Shown here in pieces: positions 55,276-64,000 of a stretch of DNA of 64,000 bases. Every line of letters begins with the position of its first letter. Positions within the stretch are counted from its first letter, which is position 1. Made by a program: the position numbers and the translations under genes. The stretch covers positions 2,418,001 through 2,482,000 of the forward strand of contig NC_041690.1 of assembly GCF_900005765.1 (NCBI RefSeq), given 5' to 3'. The notes under the pieces are model-generated. The model did not search any database. It was given only the letters and a program-made list of their open reading frames with translations, and had not been told where the DNA came from. Origin of the DNA: Plasmodium relictum. Lineage: Eukaryota > Apicomplexa > Aconoidasida > Haemosporida > Plasmodiidae.

Positions 55276-57015
55276 TTATTCACCTATTATATCCTCTTCA
55301 TTAATATTGTTTTTTTCATTTAAAATATTTTGGACATCTCTATTTTTTATCCATAAAAACAAATCATTGTTTTCACTATCATCACTTGAATAATCTTTTA
55401 TTTCTTCATTTAAATTAGAGTTTTCCTCATATTCATTTACATCTTCATATATGTCTTTCATTGTTGAATAAAACCATTCAAACTTACTGGCATAGTTTGC
55501 ATCTTTTTCTATCTTATTATCATTAATTATATTTTTATTATTTGGCTTATCCTCTTTATTATATATATCAACATTACTATCATTAATTTTTTCTTTATTA
55601 TTTTCGTTCTTATTTATATAAAAATTTTCATTTTTATAGTTATTGTTTAATTTATCTTCATGTATACTATCCTCTTTTATACATTTTTTTTGGGCATCAC
55701 TGCTATTTGTATTGCTATTATTCATCAACTTTTCATTTTTATTTTTTTTATCTTCTATTCCAGTTTTCTCTTTTTTTTTATTATTTTTATTTATATCAGA
55801 GAATTCCATCTCATTATTCATATGATTAATTTTTTCAGATTGTTCTTTATCTTTAATAGAATCTTTATTTTCTTTTATGTATTTTTTATTTGATTTGTAC
55901 ATTTCATCATTTAATTTTTTTTTTTCTAGCACCTCTTCCGTTTCTTTGAAATCCTCATCATAGTTAGTTTTATCTATGATGTTTTCTTTTTTTTCTAAAT
56001 TTAAATTATTACCTTTTAAATTTTTATTTAATACATTTGAAGAAATTTTATCATCAAATATTTTTAATAAATCTAATATCTTGTCAATCATATATCTTTT
56101 ATTAGAATTATGTAATTCTTCTATTAAGTTTGAAATATAATCTTCATCACTTTCGTAACTGTTCTTCATTTCATTAATTAAATTATATAATAATTCTATT
56201 TCTTTTGCATTAATATTTTCAATCCTCTTATTAAGCTTTTTAATTTCATTTTTATCATTGTCTTTATTGATAACACCTTTTGCTACTTTACTTTTAAGTG
56301 TATAATTATTATTATATGTTTCAGTTATTTGTTCTTTTTCTTTATTTTCTAAAATGTATTTTTTTTCTTCATTTTCATTATTTTCCAAAATATATTCTTT
56401 TTCTTCATTTTCATTATTTTCTAAAATGCATTTTTTTTTTTCTTTTTCACTATTATCTAAAATGCATTTTTTTTTTTCATTTTCATTATTTTCTAAAACA
56501 GTTTCTTTTTTTTTTTTTAATTCTACTTTATTGTCTTTTGGATTTGTTTTGATTGGGGATTTCATGGTATTCTTTATGCAGAGAGAATTTTTTCTTTTTT
56601 GTATTTTTTCTTCTTGTATCTTTTGAAAATACTCTTTTAATTGTTTAACAGTACCTTGTCTTTCTGTTTTGAATTTTATATATGAATATTTTTCATCATT
56701 TTTTATTTGTTCTTCACTGCAAGGATTATTCCTATGACTAGCTTTATTTAATAATTTCCAAGCTTCATTTTTTATCTTATTTTCATATTCTTCATAATTT
56801 TTTCTATATTTATAAAATTCATCAAATGATCTATATGAAAGTTTGTTTTTCGGGTTTTCACCAACTTTTAAACTATTTTTGCGTTTTTCAATTATTTCTT
56901 TTTCTTTTAATATAATTTTTTTTCTCAATTCTACAAAATCTTCATAATAGGATTTACAAGATTCAGCTGTATTTTCTTTTATATTTTTATTTTCTTCTAT
57001 TTTTCCGAAAATCAT
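55276..57015 (-). CDS. Unrecognised charged, repeat-containing Plasmodium protein
   Basis: 579 residues, one exon, ATG start. I do not recognise a family. The first 140 residues look the most constrained: helical, with YYEDFVELRKKIILKEKEII, a FDEFYKYRKNYEEYE segment and WKLLNKASHRNNPCSEEQI. Around 165-230 there are about four imperfect 12-residue repeats of an ILENNENEEKKY type. A second ordered patch at about 265-315 reads EIELLYNLINEMKNSYES and ISNLIEELHNSNKRYMIDKI. The remainder is Asn/Lys/Glu/Asp-rich. An acidic, Trp-containing C-terminal end (ASKFEWFYSTMKDIYEDVNE, then DLFLWIKNRDVQNILNE) is likely conserved. No signal peptide or membrane span is seen. Intracellular scaffold-like features are all that can be said. 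Confidence 0.82.
   Translation of the reverse strand: MIFGKIEENKNIKENTAESCKSYYEDFVELRKKIILKEKEIIEKRKNSLKVGENPKNKLSYRSFDEFYKYRKNYEEYENKIKNEAWKLLNKASHRNNPCSEEQIKNDEKYSYIKFKTERQGTVKQLKEYFQKIQEEKIQKRKNSLCIKNTMKSPIKTNPKDNKVELKKKKETVLENNENEKKKCILDNSEKEKKKCILENNENEEKEYILENNENEEKKYILENKEKEQITETYNNNYTLKSKVAKGVINKDNDKNEIKKLNKRIENINAKEIELLYNLINEMKNSYESDEDYISNLIEELHNSNKRYMIDKILDLLKIFDDKISSNVLNKNLKGNNLNLEKKENIIDKTNYDEDFKETEEVLEKKKLNDEMYKSNKKYIKENKDSIKDKEQSEKINHMNNEMEFSDINKNNKKKEKTGIEDKKNKNEKLMNNSNTNSSDAQKKCIKEDSIHEDKLNNNYKNENFYINKNENNKEKINDSNVDIYNKEDKPNNKNIINDNKIEKDANYASKFEWFYSTMKDIYEDVNEYEENSNLNEEIKDYSSDDSENNDLFLWIKNRDVQNILNEKNNINEEDIIGE
56334..56501. repeat. Imperfect 36-bp tandem repeats in coding sequence
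   Basis: About four to five degenerate copies of a unit encode ILENNENEEKKY-type dodecapeptides in the repeat-rich protein. Boundaries are approximate. Confidence 0.75.
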
Positions 57016-57381
57016 TTTTGTTCTTTATATAATCATCATAGAAATTTATTTCTCCTTCTACCTTTTTGTTATTTTATGTACTGTTTTTTTTTATTTGGTT
57101 GTTTTTATTGATGCCTCTTTGTTTACTTTGTGTTCTTTTAATTAATATGCAAATTAAATGTAAATATAAGAAATATTTAAAATAACAAAATTTTCAAAAT
57201 ATACTGGAAATGTGCATATTATTATTTTTTCTGTTTGTTTATACCTTTTTCGCTTTATTTATCGATTTTTCCTTACTTTTTGTAAATGAAATAGATGCGC
57301 ATATAATTAAAACTTTCGATAATAAACACATACATAATATTAAAAAAAAAAGAATATTTTTATAAACTTATATTGCTAATA

Positions 57382-57389
57382 TGCATGCA
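57382..57389. promoter_or_regulatory. TGCATGCA palindrome, ApiAP2-type motif
   Basis: An exact TGCATGCA lies about 370 bp upstream of the ATG of the repeat-rich gene, in otherwise A/T sequence. Confidence 0.4.
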
Positions 57390-57760
57390 GATATAAAAAA
57401 AAAAAAAAATAATAAATATGTAATTATAAAAATCCACAATTTTTTGTTCTTTGTTATTTTTTATACCTTTTAATTCAAAAGTTCAATAAATAAATAAAGT
57501 AATATCAAATATTGTCTAACAAATTTTAAAAAAAGAAAAATCTATTATAAACGTAAATATATATTTTAACAAGTTCCAAAAGTGATATATGAATTTTTTT
57601 TTTTTTTTATATATACATCATATATATTCTTAAATTTGTACTTTCATTTAGCAATGTTTGTTATATTTTTTTTTTCAGAAATTTTAAATAAATATGAGTA
57701 AATAACATTCAATATATAAAGAACAAATAATCTAATTTTTCTGTGAATGTACAAAATTTA

Positions 57761-58404
57761 TTATTTATTTTTTTTTTTACATTTGCTATTAGCAATTGTA
57801 ACTATTTTATCGCAATAATCTACAAAAAAAAAAAAAAAAAGCAACAATTATATTTACATGTAGAATTAAATAAAATAAATTAATATTCAAATTACTTAAT
57901 AACCGTTAATAATATATATATATATTTTTTTTTTTACACTTTTTGTAAATTTTAATGAAAAAATCTTTGTGCAAATAAATATATTAATAATTTATAAAAT
58001 AAAATAACTTCTATTAATGAAAAGAAAAACAGACTTTATAATTTCACTCTTCTATAATTAAAAAAAGAAAAAAAAATAGATGGAAAATAATTAATTATTA
58101 ATAATTCTTAGATACATATACAAATTAAAAAAACAAACAAAAAATAAAATTTAAAATGAAAAAGGGGATAAAAAAAATCTCTATTGTATATATGTATAAT
58201 AATTAACAATTTTCAGATTTATAATTTTTTGAAGGTAATATAAAAAAATAGAAAATATATACAATAATTTAATAAAAGAAATTTTATATTATTATACTTA
58301 CAACTGTATAATGAAATCTTCCTTATAATTTATACATTTTTCAAATATATTTTCCTCTTACTTTTAACTATACAATGGTTACTCTTCTTAAGGGCACTTT
58401 TCAT
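57761..58404 (-). CDS. Possible small four-exon gene, about 54 residues
   Basis: Candidate only. The proposed exons are 58404-58362 (ATG start), 58321-58302, 58051-58009 and 57819-57761 (TAA stop). Exon 2 ends at a strong donor GTAAGTATAAT. Exon 3 follows a T-rich acceptor ending ATTATAG, and exon 4 follows a run of T ending GTAG. All phases agree (1, 0, 1). Readable parts are MKSALKKSNHCIVK, KSEIIKSVFLFINR and YCDKIVTIANSKCKKK, which look more protein-like than random spacer. Against it: intron 1 would be only 40 bp, exon choice was made after the fact, and no family is recognised. The last two exons are the better supported part. Confidence 0.3.
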
Positions 58405-58966
58405 TTATTTATTACTAAAAATATATTTGTTCAATTAAAAATAGCAAATGGGTATTTGGATAAAAATGAGATTTATTTTATTTCCTCTTTTTTTTTTTTT
58501 TAACTATGAATTTTCTGCTTATAAATTTTTATTTTATCATAAGTTTAAAAAAAAATATATAATAATATATTATATATATAAATTTTATTATATATTCATA
58601 AGTTTTAAAATTAGTATTATTTTTAATAAATGGCAAAAATACAACAAAATTAAAAAGAAATGTTCTATGACAGTATATTTTAATTTTTAGTTATGTTTTA
58701 TTCAACAAATAATTTTTAATATAATCCAATATCATAATGAAAAAAAATTTATATTTTATTTGTAAAAATACTTTTAAAAAAATTAATATATTATTAATAT
58801 TAAAAAAAAATCCAATCAAAATTTTACTATATTTTAAAATATCTCTTTGGAAGAATACTCTCTTTAATTTTTTTTTTTTAAATAATTTTTTATTTTATTC
58901 CGTTGTGTAACTTTTTATTCACAATTCTATTATATTTCTCACTTTTTTTTTTTTTTTTTTTTTCAA

Positions 58967-60352
58967 TTACATCATAATATCAAACAAATCAGAGTTATTT
59001 CGATCTTCAATTATGTATTTTTTTTTTTTTTCATAAATTCTTCCCTCTTGTGTTATTGGGCCATTTATATCATTTGTAGAATTATCTTGAATACTTTTTT
59101 TATATTCTATAGGATGAGAATTTTTTTTTTGATCAATACATGGCCAGGGGGAATTGCAGTTTGAAGCTATTTCTCTTTTCGTATATTCGTCATAATTATT
59201 TGTTAAAAAAATGTTATTACATTTTCCCTTATATGAAGAAGGAGATTTACAAATATACTTTTCTTTTTGATTTTTTGAATATTCTTTTTCCCAATTTTCT
59301 GGGCATTCATAATTCCAATCCATTTCACAGAAATCTTTTTTTTTACAAGGCCAATTTACTGAGCATTCTTTTTCAAAAAATTGTTTATCTTTAGTTGTCA
59401 AATTTTCATTAGATAACTTTCTTCTGTTGCATAAATCAAATGCTTCTGGAGCTAAACAGTATCCTTTTTCTTTTAACCAATTCATTGGACAATCTTGTTC
59501 ATAATCTTTTTCACAAGAACTCATACATAAAAATCTTGTTTTACATTTTTCTTCAAAATCTTTCTTCATTGATTCTGTAAAATATTTAAAATTTTTTTTT
59601 CCTTTACAAGCTCCTTTATATTTTTGAGTTGGTATACATTCAAATAAATTTAATTCTTGCCAATTTTTTGGGCAGTTAGAAAGAAATTCTTCAGAAGAGC
59701 ATTCTTTATAACAGGGCCAATAAGCTTCACAAGCAATACTCCATTTTTCTTTTTCTTCATCCGTCATATGTGTAAATTTGATATTACTATTATTGCACAT
59801 ACCTCTATAAACAGTAATATCTGCCTTACAACTATTGTCTTCTTGGATTAAAAAACCATCAGGACATGGTTCATTATAATCCCTTTTTCCATCTTCACAC
59901 ACATCTTTTGATGTACTGCTTTTACATGGCCATTCAACATTACAACTTATCTCAAAATTCATTTTATCACTTTCTGTAAAATATTCAAATGACTGATTTG
60001 GTTCACAAAATCCGTTGTATTCAGAACTAGCTATGCATATAGTTTTCCCATTTTCAATAACATTTTTTTTCCAATATTTTGGACAAGATAATGTATAATC
60101 TTTTATGCACTTTTCTAGTTTTTCTAACTTTTTATTTTCTTCTTCATGAGCTTTTTTTATTATTTTAATTTCACTTTCTTTTATTTCTTCTTCACTTATT
60201 TTGGGTGAATGTTTTACAACATTTTTTAAAAGCCCACTGGAACTTAACACACTTTCAACTTTACTATTTTTATTTTGATTTGAAGGAATACAAAAAATAG
60301 TATCAATTCCAATTAATGCTATAATGATCATAAAAAGATTATATCTATTCAT
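58967..60352 (-). CDS. CPW-WPC family secreted protein, five domains
   Basis: 461 residues from the ATG at 60352; the open frame runs upstream to a TTG. A signal peptide (NLFMIIIALIGIDTIFC) is followed by a helical linker and five cysteine-rich CPW-WPC domains (from about 98 to 430). Each opens C..DY...CP..W and closes W.C. Visible anchors are DYTLSCPKYW...EWPC, DYNEPCPDGF...YWPC, FLSNCPKNW...RFLC, DYEQDCPMNW...NWPC and DWNYECPENW...PWPC. Domain 2 has Phe for the first Trp and domain 3 lacks WPC (RFLC), so these two are degenerate. The family is restricted to apicomplexans and their relatives, and Plasmodium members are made at the zygote/ookinete surface under translational repression. There is no membrane anchor, and the C-terminal tail is charged. 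Confidence 0.95.
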   Translation of the reverse strand: MNRYNLFMIIIALIGIDTIFCIPSNQNKNSKVESVLSSSGLLKNVVKHSPKISEEEIKESEIKIIKKAHEEENKKLEKLEKCIKDYTLSCPKYWKKNVIENGKTICIASSEYNGFCEPNQSFEYFTESDKMNFEISCNVEWPCKSSTSKDVCEDGKRDYNEPCPDGFLIQEDNSCKADITVYRGMCNNSNIKFTHMTDEEKEKWSIACEAYWPCYKECSSEEFLSNCPKNWQELNLFECIPTQKYKGACKGKKNFKYFTESMKKDFEEKCKTRFLCMSSCEKDYEQDCPMNWLKEKGYCLAPEAFDLCNRRKLSNENLTTKDKQFFEKECSVNWPCKKKDFCEMDWNYECPENWEKEYSKNQKEKYICKSPSSYKGKCNNIFLTNNYDEYTKREIASNCNSPWPCIDQKKNSHPIEYKKSIQDNSTNDINGPITQEGRIYEKKKKYIIEDRNNSDLFDIMM

Positions 60353-61488
60353 TTTGAAAAAGAAAAAAAACAGAAAATAACAAAAATTTATAGAGGTCAA
60401 ACATATAATAATTATCTTTTAAGAATAATCATTACAATAAGACAACAGTTGTATATTTAGATGTAAAGAAGTTATTTTTAGTGGTGCAGTAAAAAAAAAA
60501 AATTAATTAAAAATAACAAAATTATATGTATATATATAAATACATAATTTTATAAATTATATATAAAAAAAAAAAAAAAAAAAGTAAAAACAGAGACAAT
60601 AAACAAAAATAATAGAGAGTTTAAACTTTGTAATTTAAAATCCATTCTCATCTTAAAAACTAGGAATTATTTAATTGTAAATGAGATTCATAATATATTT
60701 TTTTATTATTGAAAACCAATTATATTCATTTATAAATTTTTTAAACCTCTTTTGTACCGATGTAGATACAAATTAAAAAAAAAAAAAAATTTTTTTAAAT
60801 TTTAATTTTTATAGTCTTTGTCTAATAATATTTAGTTCTTAAAAAATAAAAAATAAATGAATAATTTATTTTTTTTATATAAAGCGCTTTATAAAATAAT
60901 TTATTCTCTTTTTTTTTTAATGAATGTTTCTGTCTTTTTTTAATAAAGTTTAAAAATTTATATTTTCCTAAAAGTATATGTAATTTTTCATTAATTGCTC
61001 TTTATTTTATTTTATTATTCATTACTTTATGCATTTACTAACTTATTTAATTTATTATATAATTATTCATTAAAAAAAAAAAGCATCAATTTTTAATAGC
61101 TTATTTAGGATTAATTTCTTTAAATTCTTCAAAAAAAAAAAATCAATAAAACAAAATACAGCAAAAAATTAATTAAAAATGCGAAAATTATTTTTTCTTA
61201 TTTTTTTAAATTTTTGAAAAATCTGAATATGAAATATAAACATTTTAATTATTTATTTTAAAATATTTATCATATAAATTACATTTTAAAATAAAAAAAT
61301 GTATAACATTAAAAAAAAAGAAAATAATAAATATAAATATATAAATAAAAAAGAAATACATAAATATAAAAATATTTATTCTATAATTGGAAGAAATGGA
61401 ATATAATGTTTGAAAAAATAAAAAAAAAGAAAAGTATATTATGTTTTAGTGAGTTTTTATGCTACAAAAATGTTTAATTCTAATATAT
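60353..61488. other. Tandem intergenic gap, nothing coding seen
   Basis: 1.1 kb containing the CPW-WPC promoter and the SEC11 3' UTR. A/T tracts dominate. A very short minus-strand frame after a T tract near 61122 is too small to support. Confidence 0.55.
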
Positions 61489-62489
61489 TTATTCATAGCC
61501 TAGCAGTATCATCAGAAGCATAATTGAAACAATAAACCACTTCATAGAAGGATATTCATTTATCCATATAGTTAAAATACCAATATAAGGTGCATAACCA
61601 ACTGAAAGACCGAGTACGTGTTCATTTTCAAGCCAATATTGATTAGGCTCATACAAACCTCTATCATCAATATTATTATTGTCTCCTTTTGATAATATAT
61701 GAAATTTATCATCTTTTGATACATGCATATTTAATATTCTGTGAACAATCGGTATATCTCTTCCATTTACTTGATAAACTACAACATCACCAGCATGTAT
61801 TTTAGGTGGATAATACAATGTCAATGTATCTCCTCTATAATATCCAGGTTCCATACTTCCACTCAATACTACAACTACTGGTGATTCACAACCTAAATCA
61901 CATTAAAAAAAATAAATAATGATTCTAATTTTGTATGAACAGAACTTTTTATATTATATTATATTATATTATATTATATGAAATAAAAAATATATAAATT
62001 ATTCCAAAAAATAGTCATATATATATATATATTATGTTTCTTTTCTAAATTTCTTTCAATAATATTATTAATATATTTCTTTCTATTTGTAAATACTTTT
62101 AGAATATATTATTCATTTTGATTAAAAGAATAATTTTTAATTTTTACAAAAATTTAATTTTAATTAATACAGAAAAAAATAAAAAACGTATAATAATTAA
62201 TTTAACTACTAAATATTTTATAATATGAATATTTTACATAATAAATTTTTAGATAGGAAAACATGGAAAAAATGTTATATTTAAATTATATTTATTGTAT
62301 ATTAAGAATAGTAATAAATGATTATATTTTTTTAAAACCTGTGCATATGACTAAAAGTTTCCAAATCATCAATGCATTTAGTAACAAACATGCGACATTT
62401 AATACGTGTGAAATCCCATCTCTTGTATTTCTAAATGTCTTTTTAAGATCTAACAGTAAGGTGTTATATTGCTCCTTTAAGAAATCCAT
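61489..62489 (-). CDS. SEC11: Signal peptidase complex catalytic subunit (SEC11/SPC21), two exons
   Basis: Exons 62489-62339 and 61892-61489 join in phase 1 to give 184 residues, the usual SEC11 length. Exon 1 encodes the short cytosolic N-terminus and the membrane anchor (HVLNVACLLLNALMIWKLLV). Exon 2 starts with the catalytic motif: CESPVVVVLSGSMEPGYYRG, nucleophile Ser63. It continues with PPKIHAGDVVVYQVNGRDIP, the catalytic His in IVHRIL and the Asp-containing LSKGDNNNIDDRGLY. This is the Ser-His-Asp arrangement of ER signal peptidases (His in place of bacterial Lys). A second hydrophobic segment is at the C-terminus (WFIVSIMLLMILLGYE). It cleaves signal peptides of exported and apicoplast proteins at the ER, including those of E1, CPN20 and CPW-WPC in this window. 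Confidence 0.95.
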
Positions 62490-62509
62490 TTAAAATAATA
62501 TATAATTAG

Positions 62510-62540
<31 letters not shown>

Positions 62541-63736
62541 ATGTATAAACTTATAACAATTTCTTTTTTATATTATTTAATAAAGATAAAAGTTTATTTA
62601 AATATTATGCAAATAAAATCACATAAAATTTTTAACAAATTAAATATACTAAAAAAAAAAAAGTGATACATAAATTATAGCTTTCAATTTTTTATATTTT
62701 CAACAATTTTTTTTTTTCCTTTTTTTTTTTTCTAGGTAAAAGCCAAATTATCAGACTATCTTTGTATTGTGTAATAAATATTTTTAATAAAAATCTATTT
62801 AAATATTTATTTATTTAATTTTTTTTTTTTTAGGAACTCACTGTTTTAAAATTTATCGTATATTAATTTTATTTTTAATTATCAATGTAAATTTTGTTTA
62901 TAAGAGGATTATAAAAAATAGCATAACTATGTGTATATATAACAATTGTGATTTTTTTTTTTTTTTGTATTTTAGTAATTTAATTAAAAGATTATATAAA
63001 TTTTGAAAAAATATTCACATAATACTGAAATACTTATTAAATAATTATTACATTTTAATCTTAAAAATATATAAAAGTTATAAAATTGTACTGATTTATT
63101 TATAAATATGTAAAGTGTTATTATAAATGAATTAATATGTATAAATACCGTATATATTAGCCTTAAAAAAAACAAGAAAAAAAAATTGAAGAGATATATA
63201 ATTCCTTTTTTTATCTCTTTTGTATATCGTAAAAAAAAAAAAATGATAAAAATTACTAAATATTTTTTAATATAATTAAAAAATAAAAATAAGTAAATAC
63301 TAAAGATAAAATTATTATAATAAAAATCATTGACTAATAAGAACAGATCTTTTTTTGACAATTAAAAATTTAACATAATTTTCAAAAATATTTATAATGA
63401 AATATATTTATTCGTTTTACTATATTTAAATAAAGTCAAATTTACAAAAAAAAAAAATAAATAAATAAAAGTATAAATTTTTAGTTAGAACTATTTTCTT
63501 TTTCTTTTTTTTTAATCTATATACTATTCAGGGCATGTAGAGCAGCAATATCAATTAAATGTGCAAATAAATAATTTAAAAAAAAAATAATCATATTTTC
63601 CTATAAACCAGACGTATGCACAATTTATACTAAAAATATATTAATATATACTCTCGAGTATTATTTATTTTATAAAATCAATAATATAGAAGAAACATTT
63701 TTTTTAATCTTCGAAGCTCCTAAAACTTTTTAACTA
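62490..63736. other. Tandem intergenic gap, nothing coding supported
   Basis: 1.25 kb with a TA run at about 62514-62537 and T tracts. A 125-codon minus-strand frame (62984-63361) has no ATG and is made of Phe/Ile/Tyr/Leu, so it is not called. Confidence 0.55.
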
Positions 63737-64000
63737 TTACTTTTCTATATCTTCATTAATTTTTATATTATCATCAAGTGAAAAATATATATCTTCCTTT
63801 TTTAATTTTAAACTATTGGGAAAAACTTGCTCTTCTGTAGCAATTGATTTAATAAAAAATTTTTTTTCTAATTTGCAATGTATCGGTTTAATATTTTGTT
63901 CTGAAATTTCAATTAAATAATTAATTTCGTTATCCTCTTCTAAAATATATGGCTTTTGATTGATAAAAAAAATTAATTTCCCATCCTCATATTCTACAAT
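63737..64000 (-). CDS. C-terminal 87 residues of an unrecognised gene cut by the window edge
   Basis: An open minus-strand frame enters from the right edge and ends at a TAA at 63739-63737. The readable end includes IVEYEDGKLIFFINQKPYIL, NEINYLIEISEQNIKPIHCK and LKLKKEDIYFSLDDNIKINE. The base composition (more G/C at codon positions, no homopolymers) contrasts with the spacer next to it, which is why I call it coding. There is no start in the window and no family is recognised. Confidence 0.7.
   Translation of the reverse strand: MVEYEDGKLIFFINQKPYILEEDNEINYLIEISEQNIKPIHCKLEKKFFIKSIATEEQVFPNSLKLKKEDIYFSLDDNIKINEDIEK

Larger units (their letters stand above)
57016..58966. other. Long tandem intergenic gap with a possible small spliced gene
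   Basis: 1.95 kb between two minus-strand genes. It holds TGCATGCA at 57382-57389 in the upstream region of the repeat-rich gene and a candidate four-exon minus-strand gene at 57761-58404. The plus-strand frame at 58448-58690 is Phe/Tyr/Lys-only and judged chance. Confidence 0.5.

Noticed and set aside
58448-58690. 80-codon plus-strand ATG frame
   Set aside because: Phe/Tyr/Ile/Lys composition, no domain, opposite strand to the better spliced candidate nearby.
62984-63361. 125-codon minus-strand frame
   Set aside because: No ATG anywhere in the frame; almost entirely Phe/Ile/Tyr/Leu/Asn as expected of random A/T sequence.
1-64000. tRNA, rRNA, CRISPR, insertion sequence, transposon or virus-derived gene
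   Set aside because: No tRNA-like GGTTCRA block, no spaced direct-repeat array and no transposase, integrase or reverse-transcriptase motif was seen; the repeats present are simple TA or A/T tracts and in-frame coding repeats.

Overview
The window is a stretch of nuclear chromosome from a malaria parasite (Plasmodium). Base composition is extremely AT-rich, with long A/T tracts and TA dinucleotide runs between genes. Proteins are rich in Asn, Lys and Ile with low-complexity inserts, introns are short with GTAAGT/TAG borders, and several families are Plasmodium hallmarks: a CPW-WPC surface protein, the double-domain chaperonin CPN20 and a signal-peptide-bearing E1 enzyme of the apicoplast type. 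From memory, the gene order (DEH, GlnRS, RPL23, SYN5, APN1, DEAD helicase, eIF6, IleRS, CPN20, E1) follows a block of P. falciparum chromosome 13 in reverse. The species cannot be fixed from sequence alone; the AT content would suit an avian or falciparum-like lineage.

Layout: 0-8 kb carries a UTP4-like WD40 protein, an unrecognised protein with an RNase H-fold look, an AMMECR1 homologue and a p24 cargo receptor. 8.8-20 kb carries the apicoplast-type E1, a DA1-like LIM/metallopeptidase divergent from it, and the six-exon CPN20. 20.8-33.5 kb carries cytosolic IleRS, eIF6, a Dbp8/DDX49 helicase, the APN1 endonuclease and an SFM1-type methyltransferase. 33.9-43.4 kb carries a TRF4-type nucleotidyltransferase, TRAPPC2, a three-exon 956-residue coiled-coil protein and a DUF819 membrane protein. 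44.8-54.7 kb carries syntaxin 5 (five exons), RPL23 (two exons), GlnRS and the fatty-acid-elongation dehydratase DEH (four exons). 55-64 kb carries a repeat-rich unknown protein, a CPW-WPC protein, the SEC11 signal peptidase (two exons) and the 3' end of one further gene cut by the window edge.

Most genes are housekeeping. Ribosome production and translation dominate (UTP4, eIF6, Dbp8, RPL23, SFM1, IleRS, GlnRS), followed by the early secretory pathway (p24, TRAPPC2, SYN5, SEC11, DEH) and organelle upkeep (E1, CPN20, APN1). They form no operon and their clustering need not mean shared function. Several exon models here were rebuilt by hand from splice signals and reading-frame phase. Six long open frames begin at TTG rather than ATG; for these I used the first in-frame ATG.

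I saw no tRNA, rRNA, CRISPR array, insertion sequence or transposon. The best leads for something undescribed are the resolvase-like protein that lacks the expected first Asp, the DA1-like peptidase, two possible small spliced genes hidden in long intergenic gaps, and a GC-rich palindrome cluster in the promoter of the 956-residue protein.
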